From contig CAJOCN010000024.1 in the NCBI GenBank assembly GCA_905233255.1, forward strand, positions 1 through 46,083: DNA of 46,083 nt. The letters run 5' to 3'. The stretch is from Paludibacteraceae bacterium. Lineage in GTDB: Bacteria; Bacteroidota; Bacteroidia; Bacteroidales; Paludibacteraceae. The notes below the pieces were generated by a model, which saw nothing but the letters and a program-made list of their open reading frames with translations, was not told the origin of the DNA and searched no databases. The position numbers were made by a program, and so were the translations under genes. Positions 1-9,048 of the stretch are shown one piece after another (position 1 is the first letter of the stretch; every line of letters begins with the position of its first letter).

Positions 1-83
1 ATGCAAGCCGTACATGTATCTATTGGAATGATCAAATTGATTTACCAAGCGATGCTATATATGAATATGGTGTAGCTCAATAA
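1..83 (+). CDS. C-terminal end of an unknown protein (partial)
   Basis: An open frame enters from the left edge (codons from base 3) and ends at TAA 81-83. It gives about 26 residues with a natural-looking composition (CIYWNDQIDLP, ending EYGVAQ). Too little is present to assign a family. The other forward frames read less plausibly, but the short length keeps this tentative. Confidence 0.4.
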   Translation, partial: ASRTCIYWNDQIDLPSDAIYEYGVAQ

Positions 84-92
84 ATAACCACT

Positions 93-162
93 CGTCGCTT
101 GCCGACGTAAAACAGCAACGCTGGCACCGACAGCGTAAAAAACGAGCCGTCACTTACTGACG
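93..162. repeat. Three tandem small hairpins with differing stems
   Basis: Three consecutive 5-bp stem-loops lie at 93-107 (CGTCG/CGACG), 119-135 (CGCTG/CAGCG) and 148-162 (CGTCA/TGACG). Each is followed by a T(A/T)AAA-type A-rich stretch. Stem sequences differ between copies but pairing is kept, and start-to-start spacing is 26 and 29 bp. Function is unknown; they lie between the partial upstream gene and the leader of the BspA-like gene. The rest of 163-254 shows nothing recognisable. Confidence 0.55.
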
Positions 163-254
163 TTAAACAGAAGGACATAATAAAAGGCGTTTATTGACGC
201 TTGTTTTGGCATCGTAGAATCTGGTAAATTTTGTGTACCCAAAGCAAGATAGTG

Positions 255-338
255 CAATAAGCGTCCCGTGGATATGTTATATTCAGTCCTCGCCCGTATA
301 TGGGTGGGAGGGCAACATATCGGGCGTGGACGTTATTG
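255..338 (+). ncRNA. Candidate structured leader RNA upstream of the BspA-like gene
   Basis: An extended hairpin can be drawn. The outer stem is 255-266 with 328-338 (11 bp, one bulged G at 261). A middle stem GATATGTT (271-278) pairs with AACATATC (314-321). A GC-rich apical stem is formed by 288-295 with 302-311. A second short hairpin follows (AGCGTG / CACGCT, about 385-405), then TTTAATTTTG. The element sits 190-275 bases before the ATG of the 1278-residue surface protein, so it could be a regulatory leader. No known RNA family is assigned. Confidence 0.45.
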
Positions 339-529
339 TTTATTCTTGTACATAGGTAATACCAGAACCTTACGATGGAGAATAAGCGTGGATAACTTTC
401 ACGCTTTTAATTTTGTACCATGTTTAGAGCATCGACATCATGATAACTCGGTAACTCGGAATATAAACAATAACAACCCCAATATCAACCATTAAAAGTT
501 GCGCCCGACACGAATTAAGGGATTTTACT

Positions 530-3500
530 ATGAGAAAAAAACTATCTTTATTTCTTCTCGCGCTAATGACCGGCGCAGGAACTGCTTTTGCCTCCGACAC
601 ACAAGTCGATGGCATTTATTACGACTTTAATAGTAGTACGCAAACCGCGTCTGTTACTTACAAAGGGTCAAGTTATAATTCATACTCAAACGAATATTCC
701 GGTTCGGTTGTCATCCCATCGTCTGTTACCTATAATGGAAAGACATATACCGTCACACGCATTGGAGGTTATGCTTTCAATGGTTGCACCAGTTTGACCT
801 CTATTGAAATTCCCAATAGCGTCACAAGCATTAGAGTCTTTGCTTTCTATGATTGCAGCAGTTTGACCTCAGTGACGATTCCCAATAGTGTCACAAGCAT
901 TGAAATGTATGCTTTCTATGGTTGCACGGGGTTACCTGTGATTGATAATATTCGCTATGCGGATACATATTTAGTCGAAGCAGTAGATAAAACATTATCC
1001 ACCTATACTATCAAAGAAGGAACAAAATGGATTGGAAGTAGTGCTTTCTCTGGTTGCAGCGGTTTAACCTCTGTGACGATTCCCAATAGCGTCACAAGCA
1101 TTGAAAATTATGCTTTCTCTGGTTGCAGCAGTTTGACCTCTATTGAGATTCCCAATAGCGTTGCAAGTATTGAAGAGTATGCTTTCTATAATTGCACCGG
1201 TTTAACCTCTGTGACGATTGGCAATAGCGTCACCAGCATTGGAAATAGTGCTTTCTCTGGTTGCACCGGTTTGACCTCTATTGAAATTCCCAATAGCGTC
1301 ACAAGCATTGGAGATCATGCTTTCCGTCGTTGCAGCGGTTTGACCTCTGTGACGATTCCCAATAGTGTCACAAGCATTGGAGATGGTGCTTTCCGTGATT
1401 GCACCGGTTTAACTTCTGTGACGATTCCCAATAGTGTCACAAGCATTGGAGATCATGCTTTCGATGGTTGCAACAGTTTGACCTCTATTGAGATTTCCAA
1501 TAGCGTTGCAAGTATTGGAGAGGGCGCTTTCTTTAATTGCAGCAGTTTGACCTCTATTGAAATTCCTAATAGCGTCACAAGCATTGGAGATGAAGCTTTC
1601 TATTATTGCTACAGTTTGACCTCAGTGACGATTCCTAATAGCGTCACAAGTATTGGAGCAAGTGCTTTCTATGGTTGCACCGGTTTGACCTCTATTGAAA
1701 TTCCCAATAGCGTCACAAGAATTGGAGCAAGTGCTTTCTCAAGTGTTCTTAATATTATTTATGACGGAACGGCAACTGGTTCGCCATGGGGGGCACGAAA
1801 TATTAACGGATATGTGGATGGTCTTTTAATATATACAGACGAATCCAAAACAACTTTGCTTGCCTGTTCATCATCGGTAGACGGAGAAATTGAAATTCTT
1901 AATAGCGTCACAAGCATTGGAGATGATGCTTTCTATAATTGCTACAGTTTGACCTCAGTGACGATTCCCAATAGCGTCACAAGTATTGGAGATGGAGCTT
2001 TCTCTAGTTGCAGCGGTTTGACCTCAGTGACGATTCCCAATAGTGTCACAAGCATTGGAAATAGTGTTTTCTATGATTGCTACAGTTTGACCTCTATTGA
2101 AATTCCCAATAGCGTCACAAGTATTGGAGATGATGCTTTCTCTGGTTGCACCGGTTTGACCTCTATTGAAATTCCCAATAGCGTCACAAGTATTGGATAT
2201 AATGCTTTTTGGGGGTGCAACGGTTTGACCTCTGTGCAATGGAACGCTGAAAATTGTACTGATTTTTCAAGTTATAGATATTCTCCATTCTATTATATCC
2301 GATCTAAAATAACTTCATTCACATTCGGCGATGAAGTAGAGCATATTCCGGCTTATTTGTGCTATGATATGACTCAATTAGATTCAGTATATATCCCCGA
2401 AAGTGTTACAAGCATAGGTAAGGATGCATTCCTCATGATTGACAATATATATTATACCGGCAGTGCATCAGGAGCAGCGTGGGGAGCGCTACATATGAAC
2501 AATGAAATTATCCTTTTTTCTGCTTCGCAAATGAATAGCATAACTTCCCTACTCTCCAGTAATCAAACTTCCGAGGAATATTACCAGTTTACGGGTGTCA
2601 TTTCTTCCATCAATGAGGTTAATACGTCCTATGGAAACGCTACTTTCTATATCACGGATGGTACTACTACTTTCTACTGCTATCGTATTTACGACTACTT
2701 TAGCACACTATTTACAAGCACTGATCAATTAAGTGTAGGTGATTCTGTAGTTATTTCCAGCAAGGTGCAGAACTACAAAGGAAATACCCCGGAAGCAACT
2801 TTTGGACGCTTGGTATATCATAGTGCAAATCCTCTCTTTACACCGGATAGTATCATGTATTATGGCAAACGGAAAGATAATAGTAGCGAACTCAAATTAT
2901 ACTCTGCACCGGACACCTCCACACTCAATATTCCGGAGACGGTGACGTATGACGGAACAACCTATTCGGTTACTGAAATTGCCCCCGGTGCTATGTATAA
3001 GCATAAGAATATCAAATGCGTTGTTCTTCCCAAAACACTCAAACTAATGCCCAAGGCATTTGAATTGTGCGATAGTATAGAGACCCTCTATTACAATGCC
3101 GAGAATTTAACGAAACCGTCTACCATTCCATTTGCAGATAGCAAACAATCCCTTAGAAATGTGTATATTGGAGAAGATGTGGAGACGATTCCGGATGGTA
3201 TATTCAATAATCTGGAAAATATTTCTACGGTGCACTGGGACGCTACGAATTGTGAAGATATGCAATACTCGCCTTTCTATTATTCGCGCACCAAGATTCA
3301 AGAATTTGGAATTGCTAACAATATAGAGCATATACCCGCCAATATGTGTTGGGGCATGCCTAATATTACAGAAGTGACTATTCCCAACACAACTACCTAT
3401 ATCGGAAAAGATGCTTTCCATAGCTGTACCGGTCTGGCAACATTGTATTTAGGAGAGAATATCTCTACCTATGGCGATAGTGCCTTTGCGGGCTGCTCCA

Positions 3501-4366
3501 ACTTGACCTCCATCTATAACTATCGTGAACGTCCGGCTAAATTAGGAAAGGGTACATTTGACGGTGTGGATTATTTCAACTGTACGCTTTACGTACTTGC
3601 CGGTTCAGTGAATATGTATAAATCCACCGGCTCGGACTGGAAAGACTTCTATTTCGTGGAGTCTATCGGAGCAGAAACTGTTATTACTGAGAATGTAGTC
3701 GTTACGCCGAATAACAACACAGCGAATTTTGTATGGCCGTCTTCAGCTACTGCCGATTCATACACTTTGGATATAGTCAAAAACGGCGAGTTGATCTGTA
3801 CGCTCCATTTCAATGCAAACGGACAACTGACTTCTATCGCTTTCAATGCGCCTGCCCGTAACGGCAATAGTGCTCCGCAGCAAACAAACGAACAGGTAGC
3901 CGGATTCTCATTTACTGTTACCGGGCTTGATGCAGCTACAAAATATGGATACACCCTTACTGCCAAGGACAATTCCGGTAACGTGGTTGAGACATACACC
4001 GGTACTTTTGCTACCAAAGGATATGTGGCATCGCAATACACCATCACCTTCGTTAACTACGATGGCACCGAACTCCAGAGTTCCGAAGTAGCAGAAGGTG
4101 AAATGCCTGTTTATAATGGTGCTACTCCTGCCAAACCGGAAGATGAGCAATATACTTATACCTTCACCGGTTGGACTCCTGAGATTTCTGCTGTTTCCGA
4201 AGATGCTACTTATACAGCGACCTTCGAGGCAACCTCTAAATCCGAGGGAATCGAAGACCTCTATTTGGACGATGCAATCGCTCCGCATAAAATCTTCCGT
4301 GACGGTCAAATCTTTATCCTCCGCGGAGAAAGGGTATATACCGTTACCGGACAAGAGGTGAGGTGA
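530..4366 (+). CDS. BspA-like leucine-rich repeat surface protein with OB-like insert, Listeria-Bacteroides repeat and T9SS-like C-terminal tail
   Basis: A secreted cell-surface protein of 1278 residues. Residues 1-21 form a signal peptide (basic start, hydrophobic core, AFA before SD). About residues 60-620 hold at least 18 near-identical 23-residue TpLRR/LRR_5 units of the [13 protein letters not shown] type, interrupted around residues 405-455 by a non-repeat stretch. Around residues 668-770 lies an OB-fold-like domain ([22 protein letters not shown]). More LRR-like units follow, then a fibronectin-III-like region (about 1045-1165) and an InlB/Listeria-Bacteroides repeat (about 1168-1240, TFTGWTPEI). 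The tail, with [15 protein letters not shown] and ending VTGQEVR, resembles a T9SS type A sorting domain, so export by T9SS and anchoring or release at the surface are inferred. BspA relatives are linked to adhesion. The LRR DNA is a tandem 69-bp repeat and may vary in copy number. Confidence 0.9.
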   Translation: MRKKLSLFLLALMTGAGTAFASDTQVDGIYYDFNSSTQTASVTYKGSSYNSYSNEYSGSVVIPSSVTYNGKTYTVTRIGGYAFNGCTSLTSIEIPNSVTSIRVFAFYDCSSLTSVTIPNSVTSIEMYAFYGCTGLPVIDNIRYADTYLVEAVDKTLSTYTIKEGTKWIGSSAFSGCSGLTSVTIPNSVTSIENYAFSGCSSLTSIEIPNSVASIEEYAFYNCTGLTSVTIGNSVTSIGNSAFSGCTGLTSIEIPNSVTSIGDHAFRRCSGLTSVTIPNSVTSIGDGAFRDCTGLTSVTIPNSVTSIGDHAFDGCNSLTSIEISNSVASIGEGAFFNCSSLTSIEIPNSVTSIGDEAFYYCYSLTSVTIPNSVTSIGASAFYGCTGLTSIEIPNSVTRIGASAFSSVLNIIYDGTATGSPWGARNINGYVDGLLIYTDESKTTLLACSSSVDGEIEILNSVTSIGDDAFYNCYSLTSVTIPNSVTSIGDGAFSSCSGLTSVTIPNSVTSIGNSVFYDCYSLTSIEIPNSVTSIGDDAFSGCTGLTSIEIPNSVTSIGYNAFWGCNGLTSVQWNAENCTDFSSYRYSPFYYIRSKITSFTFGDEVEHIPAYLCYDMTQLDSVYIPESVTSIGKDAFLMIDNIYYTGSASGAAWGALHMNNEIILFSASQMNSITSLLSSNQTSEEYYQFTGVISSINEVNTSYGNATFYITDGTTTFYCYRIYDYFSTLFTSTDQLSVGDSVVISSKVQNYKGNTPEATFGRLVYHSANPLFTPDSIMYYGKRKDNSSELKLYSAPDTSTLNIPETVTYDGTTYSVTEIAPGAMYKHKNIKCVVLPKTLKLMPKAFELCDSIETLYYNAENLTKPSTIPFADSKQSLRNVYIGEDVETIPDGIFNNLENISTVHWDATNCEDMQYSPFYYSRTKIQEFGIANNIEHIPANMCWGMPNITEVTIPNTTTYIGKDAFHSCTGLATLYLGENISTYGDSAFAGCSNLTSIYNYRERPAKLGKGTFDGVDYFNCTLYVLAGSVNMYKSTGSDWKDFYFVESIGAETVITENVVVTPNNNTANFVWPSSATADSYTLDIVKNGELICTLHFNANGQLTSIAFNAPARNGNSAPQQTNEQVAGFSFTVTGLDAATKYGYTLTAKDNSGNVVETYTGTFATKGYVASQYTITFVNYDGTELQSSEVAEGEMPVYNGATPAKPEDEQYTYTFTGWTPEISAVSEDATYTATFEATSKSEGIEDLYLDDAIAPHKIFRDGQIFILRGERVYTVTGQEVR

Positions 4367-4427
4367 TGTTCAATTCTTAGCCCACAAGGGGCACGATTAT
4401 TTCACAATTCACACGGGGCGATTTTTT

Positions 4428-4458
4428 TTGCGTATGTCAGAAAAAAGTAGTATCTTCG
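4428..4458 (+). promoter_or_regulatory. Degenerate promoter-like element
   Basis: TTG at 4428-4430 is followed by exactly 20 bases and TATCTTCG at 4451-4458, one mismatch from TAnnTTTG. The -33 block TTGCGTAT and the A-tract spacer match other promoters here. No gene starts directly downstream, so it may be a decayed copy. Confidence 0.35.
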
Positions 4459-4513
4459 GACATCTGCCTGCCCTACGGGCATTCCCCCGAAAATACGTTC
4501 GCGTCTTGTAGTC

Positions 4514-4681
4514 CATACGTAAGGGGAAAGGCATTTTTTTGCAAAAGACGGACTTGCGTCCTTACGTATGAGTGCCCATAGTACCTATTCGTGAGCGAGC
4601 TCCCAATAGGCACTCTGCGCCCTCATACACGCGATAAAATCGCTTCTTTTGCAAAAAAAAATGCCTTTCCCCTTGCGTATG
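4514..4681. repeat. Long inverted repeat (35/37-bp arms) overlapping the next promoter
   Basis: The left arm 4514-4548 and right arm 4645-4681 are reverse complements apart from one substitution and a 2-base difference in a homopolymer. Between them are nested pairings: GGAC/GTCC at 4550-4561, GTATGAG (4566-4572) with CTCATAC (4622-4628), and GCGAT/ATCGC at 4631-4643. The right arm contains the -33 TTGCGTAT of the promoter of the gene at 4721. It could be a MITE-like remnant, an attenuating hairpin or an invertible segment. It occupies most of the 354-bp gap 4367-4720. Confidence 0.75.
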
Positions 4682-4703
4682 TCCAATTTTTGTTGTACCT
4701 TTG
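4673..4703 (+). promoter_or_regulatory. Promoter for the CNNM/CorC-like gene
   Basis: The -33 TTG is at 4673-4675, the spacer is 20 bases, and the -7 TACCTTTG is at 4696-4703. The ATG follows 17 bases later. This is the clearest example of the window's promoter type, with TTGCGTAT at the -33 and GTTG just before the -7. Confidence 0.8.
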
Positions 4704-4720
4704 CAGCCTAATTTGATTTT

Positions 4721-5851
4721 ATGGAATTATTACTACTATATTTAGGCATTGCGATGGGCGTCAGTTTCCTGTGCTCCACCTTGGAGTCGGTACTGATGAC
4801 AACCTCGCTCAGTTACATCAATCTGCGCATAGAAGAAGGGTACAAACCCGCTCTGCTGATGCAGAAATTCAAGGAGAACACGGGGCGCCCGTTAGCGGCT
4901 ATCCTGTCTCTCAATACGATTGCCAACACGTTTGGTGCCGCCGGCGTGGGCGCCCAGACGATGGTCGTGTTCGGCAGCAAATGGTTCGGCGTGGCCTCCG
5001 CCATCACGACCATGCTGATCCTCATCTTCTCGGAGATAGTGCCGAAAGTGATCGGTACAACCTACTGGCGCCAGTTGATGGGACCTGCCGCACGGCTTAT
5101 CCAGCTGATGATCTACGTTCTCTACCCGCTCGTCATCTTGGTGGAGTTGATCACGAAGCTCTTCCCGGACACGGAAGCGGCGGTGAGCCGTGAGGAGGTG
5201 CTGGCGATGGTGAACGTAGGCGAAGAGGAAGGTGTGGTAGATGAGGATGAGAACAAGATATTCACCAACCTCATGCGCCTCGACAGCATCCATGCGTATG
5301 ACGTCATGACGCCCCGCTCGGTAGCAAAAATAGCACCGGAGAACATGACGCTCAAGGACTATTACGACACGGACGAGTACGACCATTTCTCGCGTATCCT
5401 GCTCTACAACCCCACCCAGCCGGAGTATATCACGGGGTATGTCCTCCGTAACGATGTGCTGGAGGATCTCGCGGAGGACCATTTCAAGAAACAGGTAGGT
5501 TCGATCAAGCGTTCGCTGCCCGCCTTTGACCAGGATCTGACCCTCGGTACGATCTTCGACTCCATGCTCAAGCAGAAGAGCCAGATAGCCCAAGTGATCG
5601 ACGAGTACGGCTGTTTCGTAGGCATCATCACCCTCGAGGATATCATCGAGACCATCTTCGGACTCGAGATCATCGACGAGAGCGACGCCGTGATCGACAT
5701 GCAGCAGTACGCCCGCGAGCGGTGGGAGAAACGCCAGAGAAAGTATAGGAAAGTAGAAAGTCGAAAGACCGCGGCAGAGCCGCTCAAAGAAGAAAGCCAA
5801 AGTGAGGAAACAGAGCAACATACAGATACTGAACAAGAAAGCGAAGTTTGA
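4721..5851 (+). CDS. CNNM/CorC-type (HlyC/CorC family) membrane transporter with CBS pair
   Basis: A 376-residue inner-membrane protein. Residues 1-150 form a DUF21/CNNM transmembrane domain (several hydrophobic segments, SEIVPKVIG motif). Residues about 175-330 hold a tandem CBS pair ([27 protein letters not shown]). The family is associated with Mg2+/Co2+ efflux; older 'hemolysin' names are misleading. The usual C-terminal CorC_HlyC domain is absent or very short. It is replaced by a charged low-complexity tail (about 340-376) that begins with a GAAAGTAGAAAGT word repeat in the DNA. The last 50 bp overlap smpB. Confidence 0.88.
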   Translation: MELLLLYLGIAMGVSFLCSTLESVLMTTSLSYINLRIEEGYKPALLMQKFKENTGRPLAAILSLNTIANTFGAAGVGAQTMVVFGSKWFGVASAITTMLILIFSEIVPKVIGTTYWRQLMGPAARLIQLMIYVLYPLVILVELITKLFPDTEAAVSREEVLAMVNVGEEEGVVDEDENKIFTNLMRLDSIHAYDVMTPRSVAKIAPENMTLKDYYDTDEYDHFSRILLYNPTQPEYITGYVLRNDVLEDLAEDHFKKQVGSIKRSLPAFDQDLTLGTIFDSMLKQKSQIAQVIDEYGCFVGIITLEDIIETIFGLEIIDESDAVIDMQQYARERWEKRQRKYRKVESRKTAAEPLKEESQSEETEQHTDTEQESEV

Positions 5852-6266
5852 GTACATCATCCTCGACCGCTACACGGCGGGTATTCAACTCTTCGGCACG
5901 GAGATCAAATCCATCCGCGAAGGCAAAGCCTCGCTGGTGGATTCGTACTGTGCGGTAGAGCACGGAGAGATGTATGTCAAACAGATGCACATCGCCGAAT
6001 ACCGGTTCGGTTCGTACGCCAACCACGAAGCCAAACGCGACCGCAAGCTGCTGCTCCAACGCCGCGAGATACGCAAATTAGAGAAGGCGACGAAGGATAC
6101 CGGTAAGACCATCATCCCCCTCTGCCTCTTTATCAACGAGCGCGGGCTGGCGAAGATGGAGATAGCCCTCTGCCAGGGTAAGCACACCTACGACAAACGG
6201 CAGAGTTTGCGCGAGGCGGATGATAAGCGACAAATGGATCAGGTGCGCAAGTATGCGCATTTGTGA
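5802..6266 (+). CDS. smpB: SsrA-binding protein SmpB
   Basis: SmpB binds tmRNA and delivers it to stalled ribosomes for trans-translation. The 154-residue product has the family core throughout: [55 protein letters not shown] and the basic tail [16 protein letters not shown] that enters the decoding centre. GTG at 5802 is chosen because it gives the usual short lead-in before NKKAKFEY and no ATG precedes the core. The gene therefore overlaps the CNNM gene by 50 bp and is probably co-transcribed. No ssrA gene is visible in the window. Confidence 0.93.
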   Translation: MRKQSNIQILNKKAKFEYIILDRYTAGIQLFGTEIKSIREGKASLVDSYCAVEHGEMYVKQMHIAEYRFGSYANHEAKRDRKLLLQRREIRKLEKATKDTGKTIIPLCLFINERGLAKMEIALCQGKHTYDKRQSLREADDKRQMDQVRKYAHL

Positions 6267-6320
6267 TTTGACAATTGAAATTTGAAATTTGAAATTTGAT
6301 ATTTGAAATTTGATTATATT
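6267..6320. repeat. Permuted-word repeat (AAATTTG units) filling the smpB-gpmI gap
   Basis: The gap consists almost entirely of repeated TTGAAATTTGAAATTTG-type words with small variations. It runs to the gpmI start and leaves no obvious ribosome-binding site. Comparable word repeats occur at about 9436-9472, 10658-10690, 15196-15230, 26377-26413, 36816-37105 and 40064-40125. Confidence 0.7.
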
Positions 6321-7856
6321 ATGAGTAAAGCGTTATTAATGATTTTAGACGGTTGGGGAATCGGTAACAAAAGCAAAGCCGATGTTATCTACTGCACCCC
6401 GACCCCGCACTGGGACGCGCTGCTGGCGAAATACCCGCACTCGCAGCTCCAGGCAAGCGGTGAGAACGTAGGTCTGCCGGACGGTCAGATGGGTAACTCC
6501 GAGGTAGGTCACCTCAATATAGGTGCCGGCCGCGTGGTCTATCAGGACCTCGTTAAGATCAACCGTTCCATCCGCGACAACTCGATCATGCAGAACCCCG
6601 AGATCATCGCCGCCTACAAGGCAGCGCAGGAGGCGGGTAAGAAACTGCATCTCATGGGTCTGTGCTCCACCGGCGGCGTGCACAGTTCGCTGGACCACCT
6701 CTTCAAACTGGTGGAGATCGCGAAAGAGTACGGCGTGGCGGAGAAGACCTTCGTCCACTGTTTCATGGACGGCCGTGACACCGACCCGCGGAGCGGCAAG
6801 GGTTTCGTAGCCGACCTCCAAAAGGTGTGTGACGAGAACGGCGCACACATCGCCTCCATCATCGGTCGTTTCTACGCGATGGACCGAGACAAACGGTGGG
6901 AGCGTATCAAGGTAGCGTACGACCAGCTGGTGAACGGCATCGGCCGTCAGGAGACGGACATGGTAGCCGCCGTACAGGGTTGCTACGACCGCCATACGGA
7001 GGAGCACAAGGACACGGACGAGTTCATGGAGCCGCTGGTGAACGCGAATTGCGACGGACGGATTGCAGAAGGGGACGTAGTGATCTTCTTCAACTACCGC
7101 AACGACCGCGCGAAAGAGATCACCATCGTACTGACCCAACAGGACATGCCGGAGCAGGGCATGAAGACCATCCCCGGTCTGCACTATTGCTGCATGACGC
7201 CGTACGACTCTTCGTTCAAGGGCCTGCACGTGCTCTACCCCAAGGAGAACGTAGAGAACACCCTCGGCGAGGTGGTCAGCAAACTCGGTATGAAGCAGCT
7301 GCGTATCGCCGAGACGGAGAAGTTCGCCCACGTGACTTTCTTCTTCAACGGCGGCCGCGAGGCGGAGTACCCGGGCGAGGAGCGTATCCTCATCCCCTCT
7401 CCGAAAGTGCCGACCTACGACCTCAAGCCGGAGATGTCCGCGCCCGAGGTGACGGAAGCACTGGTAGCGGCGATCAAGACGCAGAAGTTCGACTATATCA
7501 CCCTCAATTTCGCGAACGGCGACATGATCGGTCACACGGGTGTTTATCCGGCTATCGAGAAAGCCGTTAAGTGCATCGACGAGTGTTCGCACAAGGTGAT
7601 CGAGGCGGCGCTGGAGAACGGCTACGAGATCATCGTCATTGCCGACCACGGTAACTGCGACAACGCCATCAACCCCGACGGCACGCCGAACACCGCCCAC
7701 TCGCTCAACCCCGTGCCCTTCGTATATATCAGTAAGGATCACATCCACGCACACGTGGAGAACGGTATCCTCGCCGATGTAGCTCCCTCGCTCTGCCATA
7801 TCATGGGCATCGAGCAACCGAAGGAGATGACGGGCAAGAACCTGATAAAGGACTAA
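6321..7856 (+). CDS. gpmI: 2,3-bisphosphoglycerate-independent phosphoglycerate mutase
   Basis: This cytosolic glycolytic/gluconeogenic enzyme interconverts 3- and 2-phosphoglycerate using Mn2+. The 511-residue length fits the family. Visible motifs are [10 protein letters not shown] (metal Asp10), [16 protein letters not shown] with phospho-acceptor Ser60, [12 protein letters not shown], the RNDRAKEI region and [10 protein letters not shown] near the C-terminus. ATG 6321 is chosen over an in-frame ATG six codons upstream (6303) because [13 protein letters not shown] is the usual start and the extra codons come from the AAATTTG repeat. A bidirectional terminator follows. Confidence 0.96.
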   Translation: MSKALLMILDGWGIGNKSKADVIYCTPTPHWDALLAKYPHSQLQASGENVGLPDGQMGNSEVGHLNIGAGRVVYQDLVKINRSIRDNSIMQNPEIIAAYKAAQEAGKKLHLMGLCSTGGVHSSLDHLFKLVEIAKEYGVAEKTFVHCFMDGRDTDPRSGKGFVADLQKVCDENGAHIASIIGRFYAMDRDKRWERIKVAYDQLVNGIGRQETDMVAAVQGCYDRHTEEHKDTDEFMEPLVNANCDGRIAEGDVVIFFNYRNDRAKEITIVLTQQDMPEQGMKTIPGLHYCCMTPYDSSFKGLHVLYPKENVENTLGEVVSKLGMKQLRIAETEKFAHVTFFFNGGREAEYPGEERILIPSPKVPTYDLKPEMSAPEVTEALVAAIKTQKFDYITLNFANGDMIGHTGVYPAIEKAVKCIDECSHKVIEAALENGYEIIVIADHGNCDNAINPDGTPNTAHSLNPVPFVYISKDHIHAHVENGILADVAPSLCHIMGIEQPKEMTGKNLIKD

Positions 7857-7881
7857 TCAACCGGTCAACCAGTAACAAAAA

Positions 7882-7910
7882 AAGCGGCGCATCTGCGTCG
7901 CTTCTTTTTT
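7882..7910 (+). terminator. Rho-independent terminator, probably bidirectional
   Basis: Stem arms are 7882-7891 and 7894-7903 (10 bp, one G·T pair), followed by a T-run on the plus strand. A run of seven A before the stem gives a T-run on the minus strand. It can end gpmI and also the minus-strand small lipoprotein at 7941-8090. Confidence 0.85.
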
Positions 7911-7940
7911 AGGCTCAATGCCTAAGTTCCAAGCAAAAAA

Positions 7941-8090
7941 TTACTCAGCAACCTCTACTGCCTCTGCAGCCTCAACTACCTCAACGGTATCTTGGCAGCA
8001 AGTGTCCTGGCAGCACTTTTTGTCGCAGCATTTTTTGCCGCAGCTCATTGCACACAGTGCAACAGCAGCGATAAGAAGCACTTTCTTCAT
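7941..8090 (-). CDS. Tiny cysteine-rich lipoprotein
   Basis: A 49-residue protein with a lipoprotein signal peptide (MKKVLLIAAVALCAMSC, lipobox AMSC, lipidated Cys17). The mature peptide has three cysteine pairs evenly spaced by three residues (KKCCDKKCCQDTCCQD), then an acidic V/E/A tail. Mature length is only 33 residues. Seven cysteines after the signal cleavage suggest metal binding or disulfide/redox chemistry at the envelope, but no family is recognised. It has its own promoter divergent from the PASTA gene (-7 at 8172-8165) and ends at the terminator shared with gpmI. The plus-strand reading frame over the same bases looks like a shadow. Confidence 0.82.
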   Translation of the reverse strand: MKKVLLIAAVALCAMSCGKKCCDKKCCQDTCCQDTVEVVEAAEAVEVAE

Positions 8091-8164
8091 GTTTTTAATA
8101 AGTTTTTGATGTTAATAAAGCTTTATTTTTTCATTTATTTCTCGCTTTTGAACGAAAAACGATG

Positions 8165-8195
8165 CAAAAGTACTATATTTTTTGCACATATCCAA
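8165..8195 (-). promoter_or_regulatory. Promoter of the small Cys-rich lipoprotein
   Basis: On the minus strand, TTG (8195-8193), 20 bases, and TACTTTTG (8172-8165) match the Bacteroidota consensus. The start codon is about 75 bases downstream. The -33 lies within the spacer of the divergent plus-strand promoter. Confidence 0.7.
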
Positions 8196-8212
8196 AAAAA
8201 ATTGTAATTTTG
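8182..8212 (+). promoter_or_regulatory. Promoter of the PASTA-rluD-porX operon
   Basis: TTG 8182-8184, a 20-base A-rich spacer, and TAATTTTG 8205-8212, with the ATG 20 bases further on. It overlaps the divergent lipoprotein promoter, so the two may compete for polymerase. Confidence 0.78.
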
Positions 8213-8232
8213 CACACTAAATTTAGCAAATT

Positions 8233-9048
8233 ATGGGAAAAATGGGCTTTTTTGACAAATCTGACCTCAAGTTTGTAGGTATAAACGTCATTTTGGCGGT
8301 GGTAGTAGGTATCGTCATATTAGTGGTGCTGATTTCGTATTTGCGGACCTACACGGAGCATGGCGTGGAGGTGGAGGTGGCGGATGTACGCGGCTTAGTG
8401 GAAGCCGAAGCTACTCCGTTGCTGTCTGCGCAAGGACTGAGTCTGGTGGTAATCGACTCCACGTATTCGGACAAAGTGCCGTTTGGCACGATTGTTGATC
8501 AGGATCCTAAGCCGAACAGCCACGCCAAACACGGCAGGTCGGTCTATGTAACGATCAACGCTACGACCAAGCGGCAGGTGACGATGCCGAACCTGCAGGA
8601 CATGAGTTACCGTCAGGCGGAGACCACCCTGCAGGGCATGGGATTAGTGGTGGACACGATTTATGACTACGAGCCGTCCACGTACCGCGACCTCGTCTTA
8701 GACGTCAAGAGCAACGGCGAGAGTGTCCCCCCGGGAGAGAAGATCGCCGTCGGTACCAAAGTAAGGCTGGTAGTCGGTTTCGGTCAGGGCACGGAGGAGG
8801 TGGAAGTACCGTCCGTGATTGGCATGACGCTCCAGGACGCAAGGCGCATGCTGCTGGCACACCGACTGACCGTAGGCGCCGTGACGTTTGATGACGAAGA
8901 AGAGAACGAGGCGCAGTTCGTCTATCGACAGATACCGGCTCCGGGAGAGAAACGGATCGAGGGCGAGACAGTAGCGCTGAAACTATCAAAGAATATAGAG
9001 AAAGCCGTTACCGGCAACGATAACAGCGGTGAAGATGAGTGGTTCTAA
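8233..9048 (+). CDS. Membrane-anchored PASTA-domain protein
   Basis: 271 residues: a short cytoplasmic N-terminus, one transmembrane helix (about residues 14-38), then three extracytoplasmic PASTA domains (about 45-110, 113-182, 190-260). The last two open with VTMPNLQDMSYRQAE and VEVPSVIGMTLQDARRML. PASTA domains are known from peptidoglycan-binding penicillin-binding proteins and Ser/Thr kinases; no kinase or transpeptidase domain is present here, as is usual for Bacteroidota homologues. It overlaps rluD by 14 bp and leads the rluD-porX operon. Its role is inferred to be envelope-related. Confidence 0.88.
   Translation: MGKMGFFDKSDLKFVGINVILAVVVGIVILVVLISYLRTYTEHGVEVEVADVRGLVEAEATPLLSAQGLSLVVIDSTYSDKVPFGTIVDQDPKPNSHAKHGRSVYVTINATTKRQVTMPNLQDMSYRQAETTLQGMGLVVDTIYDYEPSTYRDLVLDVKSNGESVPPGEKIAVGTKVRLVVGFGQGTEEVEVPSVIGMTLQDARRMLLAHRLTVGAVTFDDEEENEAQFVYRQIPAPGEKRIEGETVALKLSKNIEKAVTGNDNSGEDEWF

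Noticed and set aside
268..495. 75-codon frame in the BspA leader
   Set aside because: Overlaps the strong hairpins and has no coding character.
780..2240. Regular repeats considered as a CRISPR array
   Set aside because: They are coding 69-bp LRR units with no distinct spacers and no cas genes nearby.
6345..7817. 490-codon open frame on the minus strand across gpmI
   Set aside because: Exact shadow of a conserved, strongly codon-biased gene; composition (Val/Leu/Arg/His-rich) and lack of motifs are typical of antisense frames.
7918..8109. 63-codon plus-strand frame in the gap after gpmI
   Set aside because: Low-complexity Ser/Thr/Gln product; the minus strand encodes a clear lipoprotein with its own promoter.
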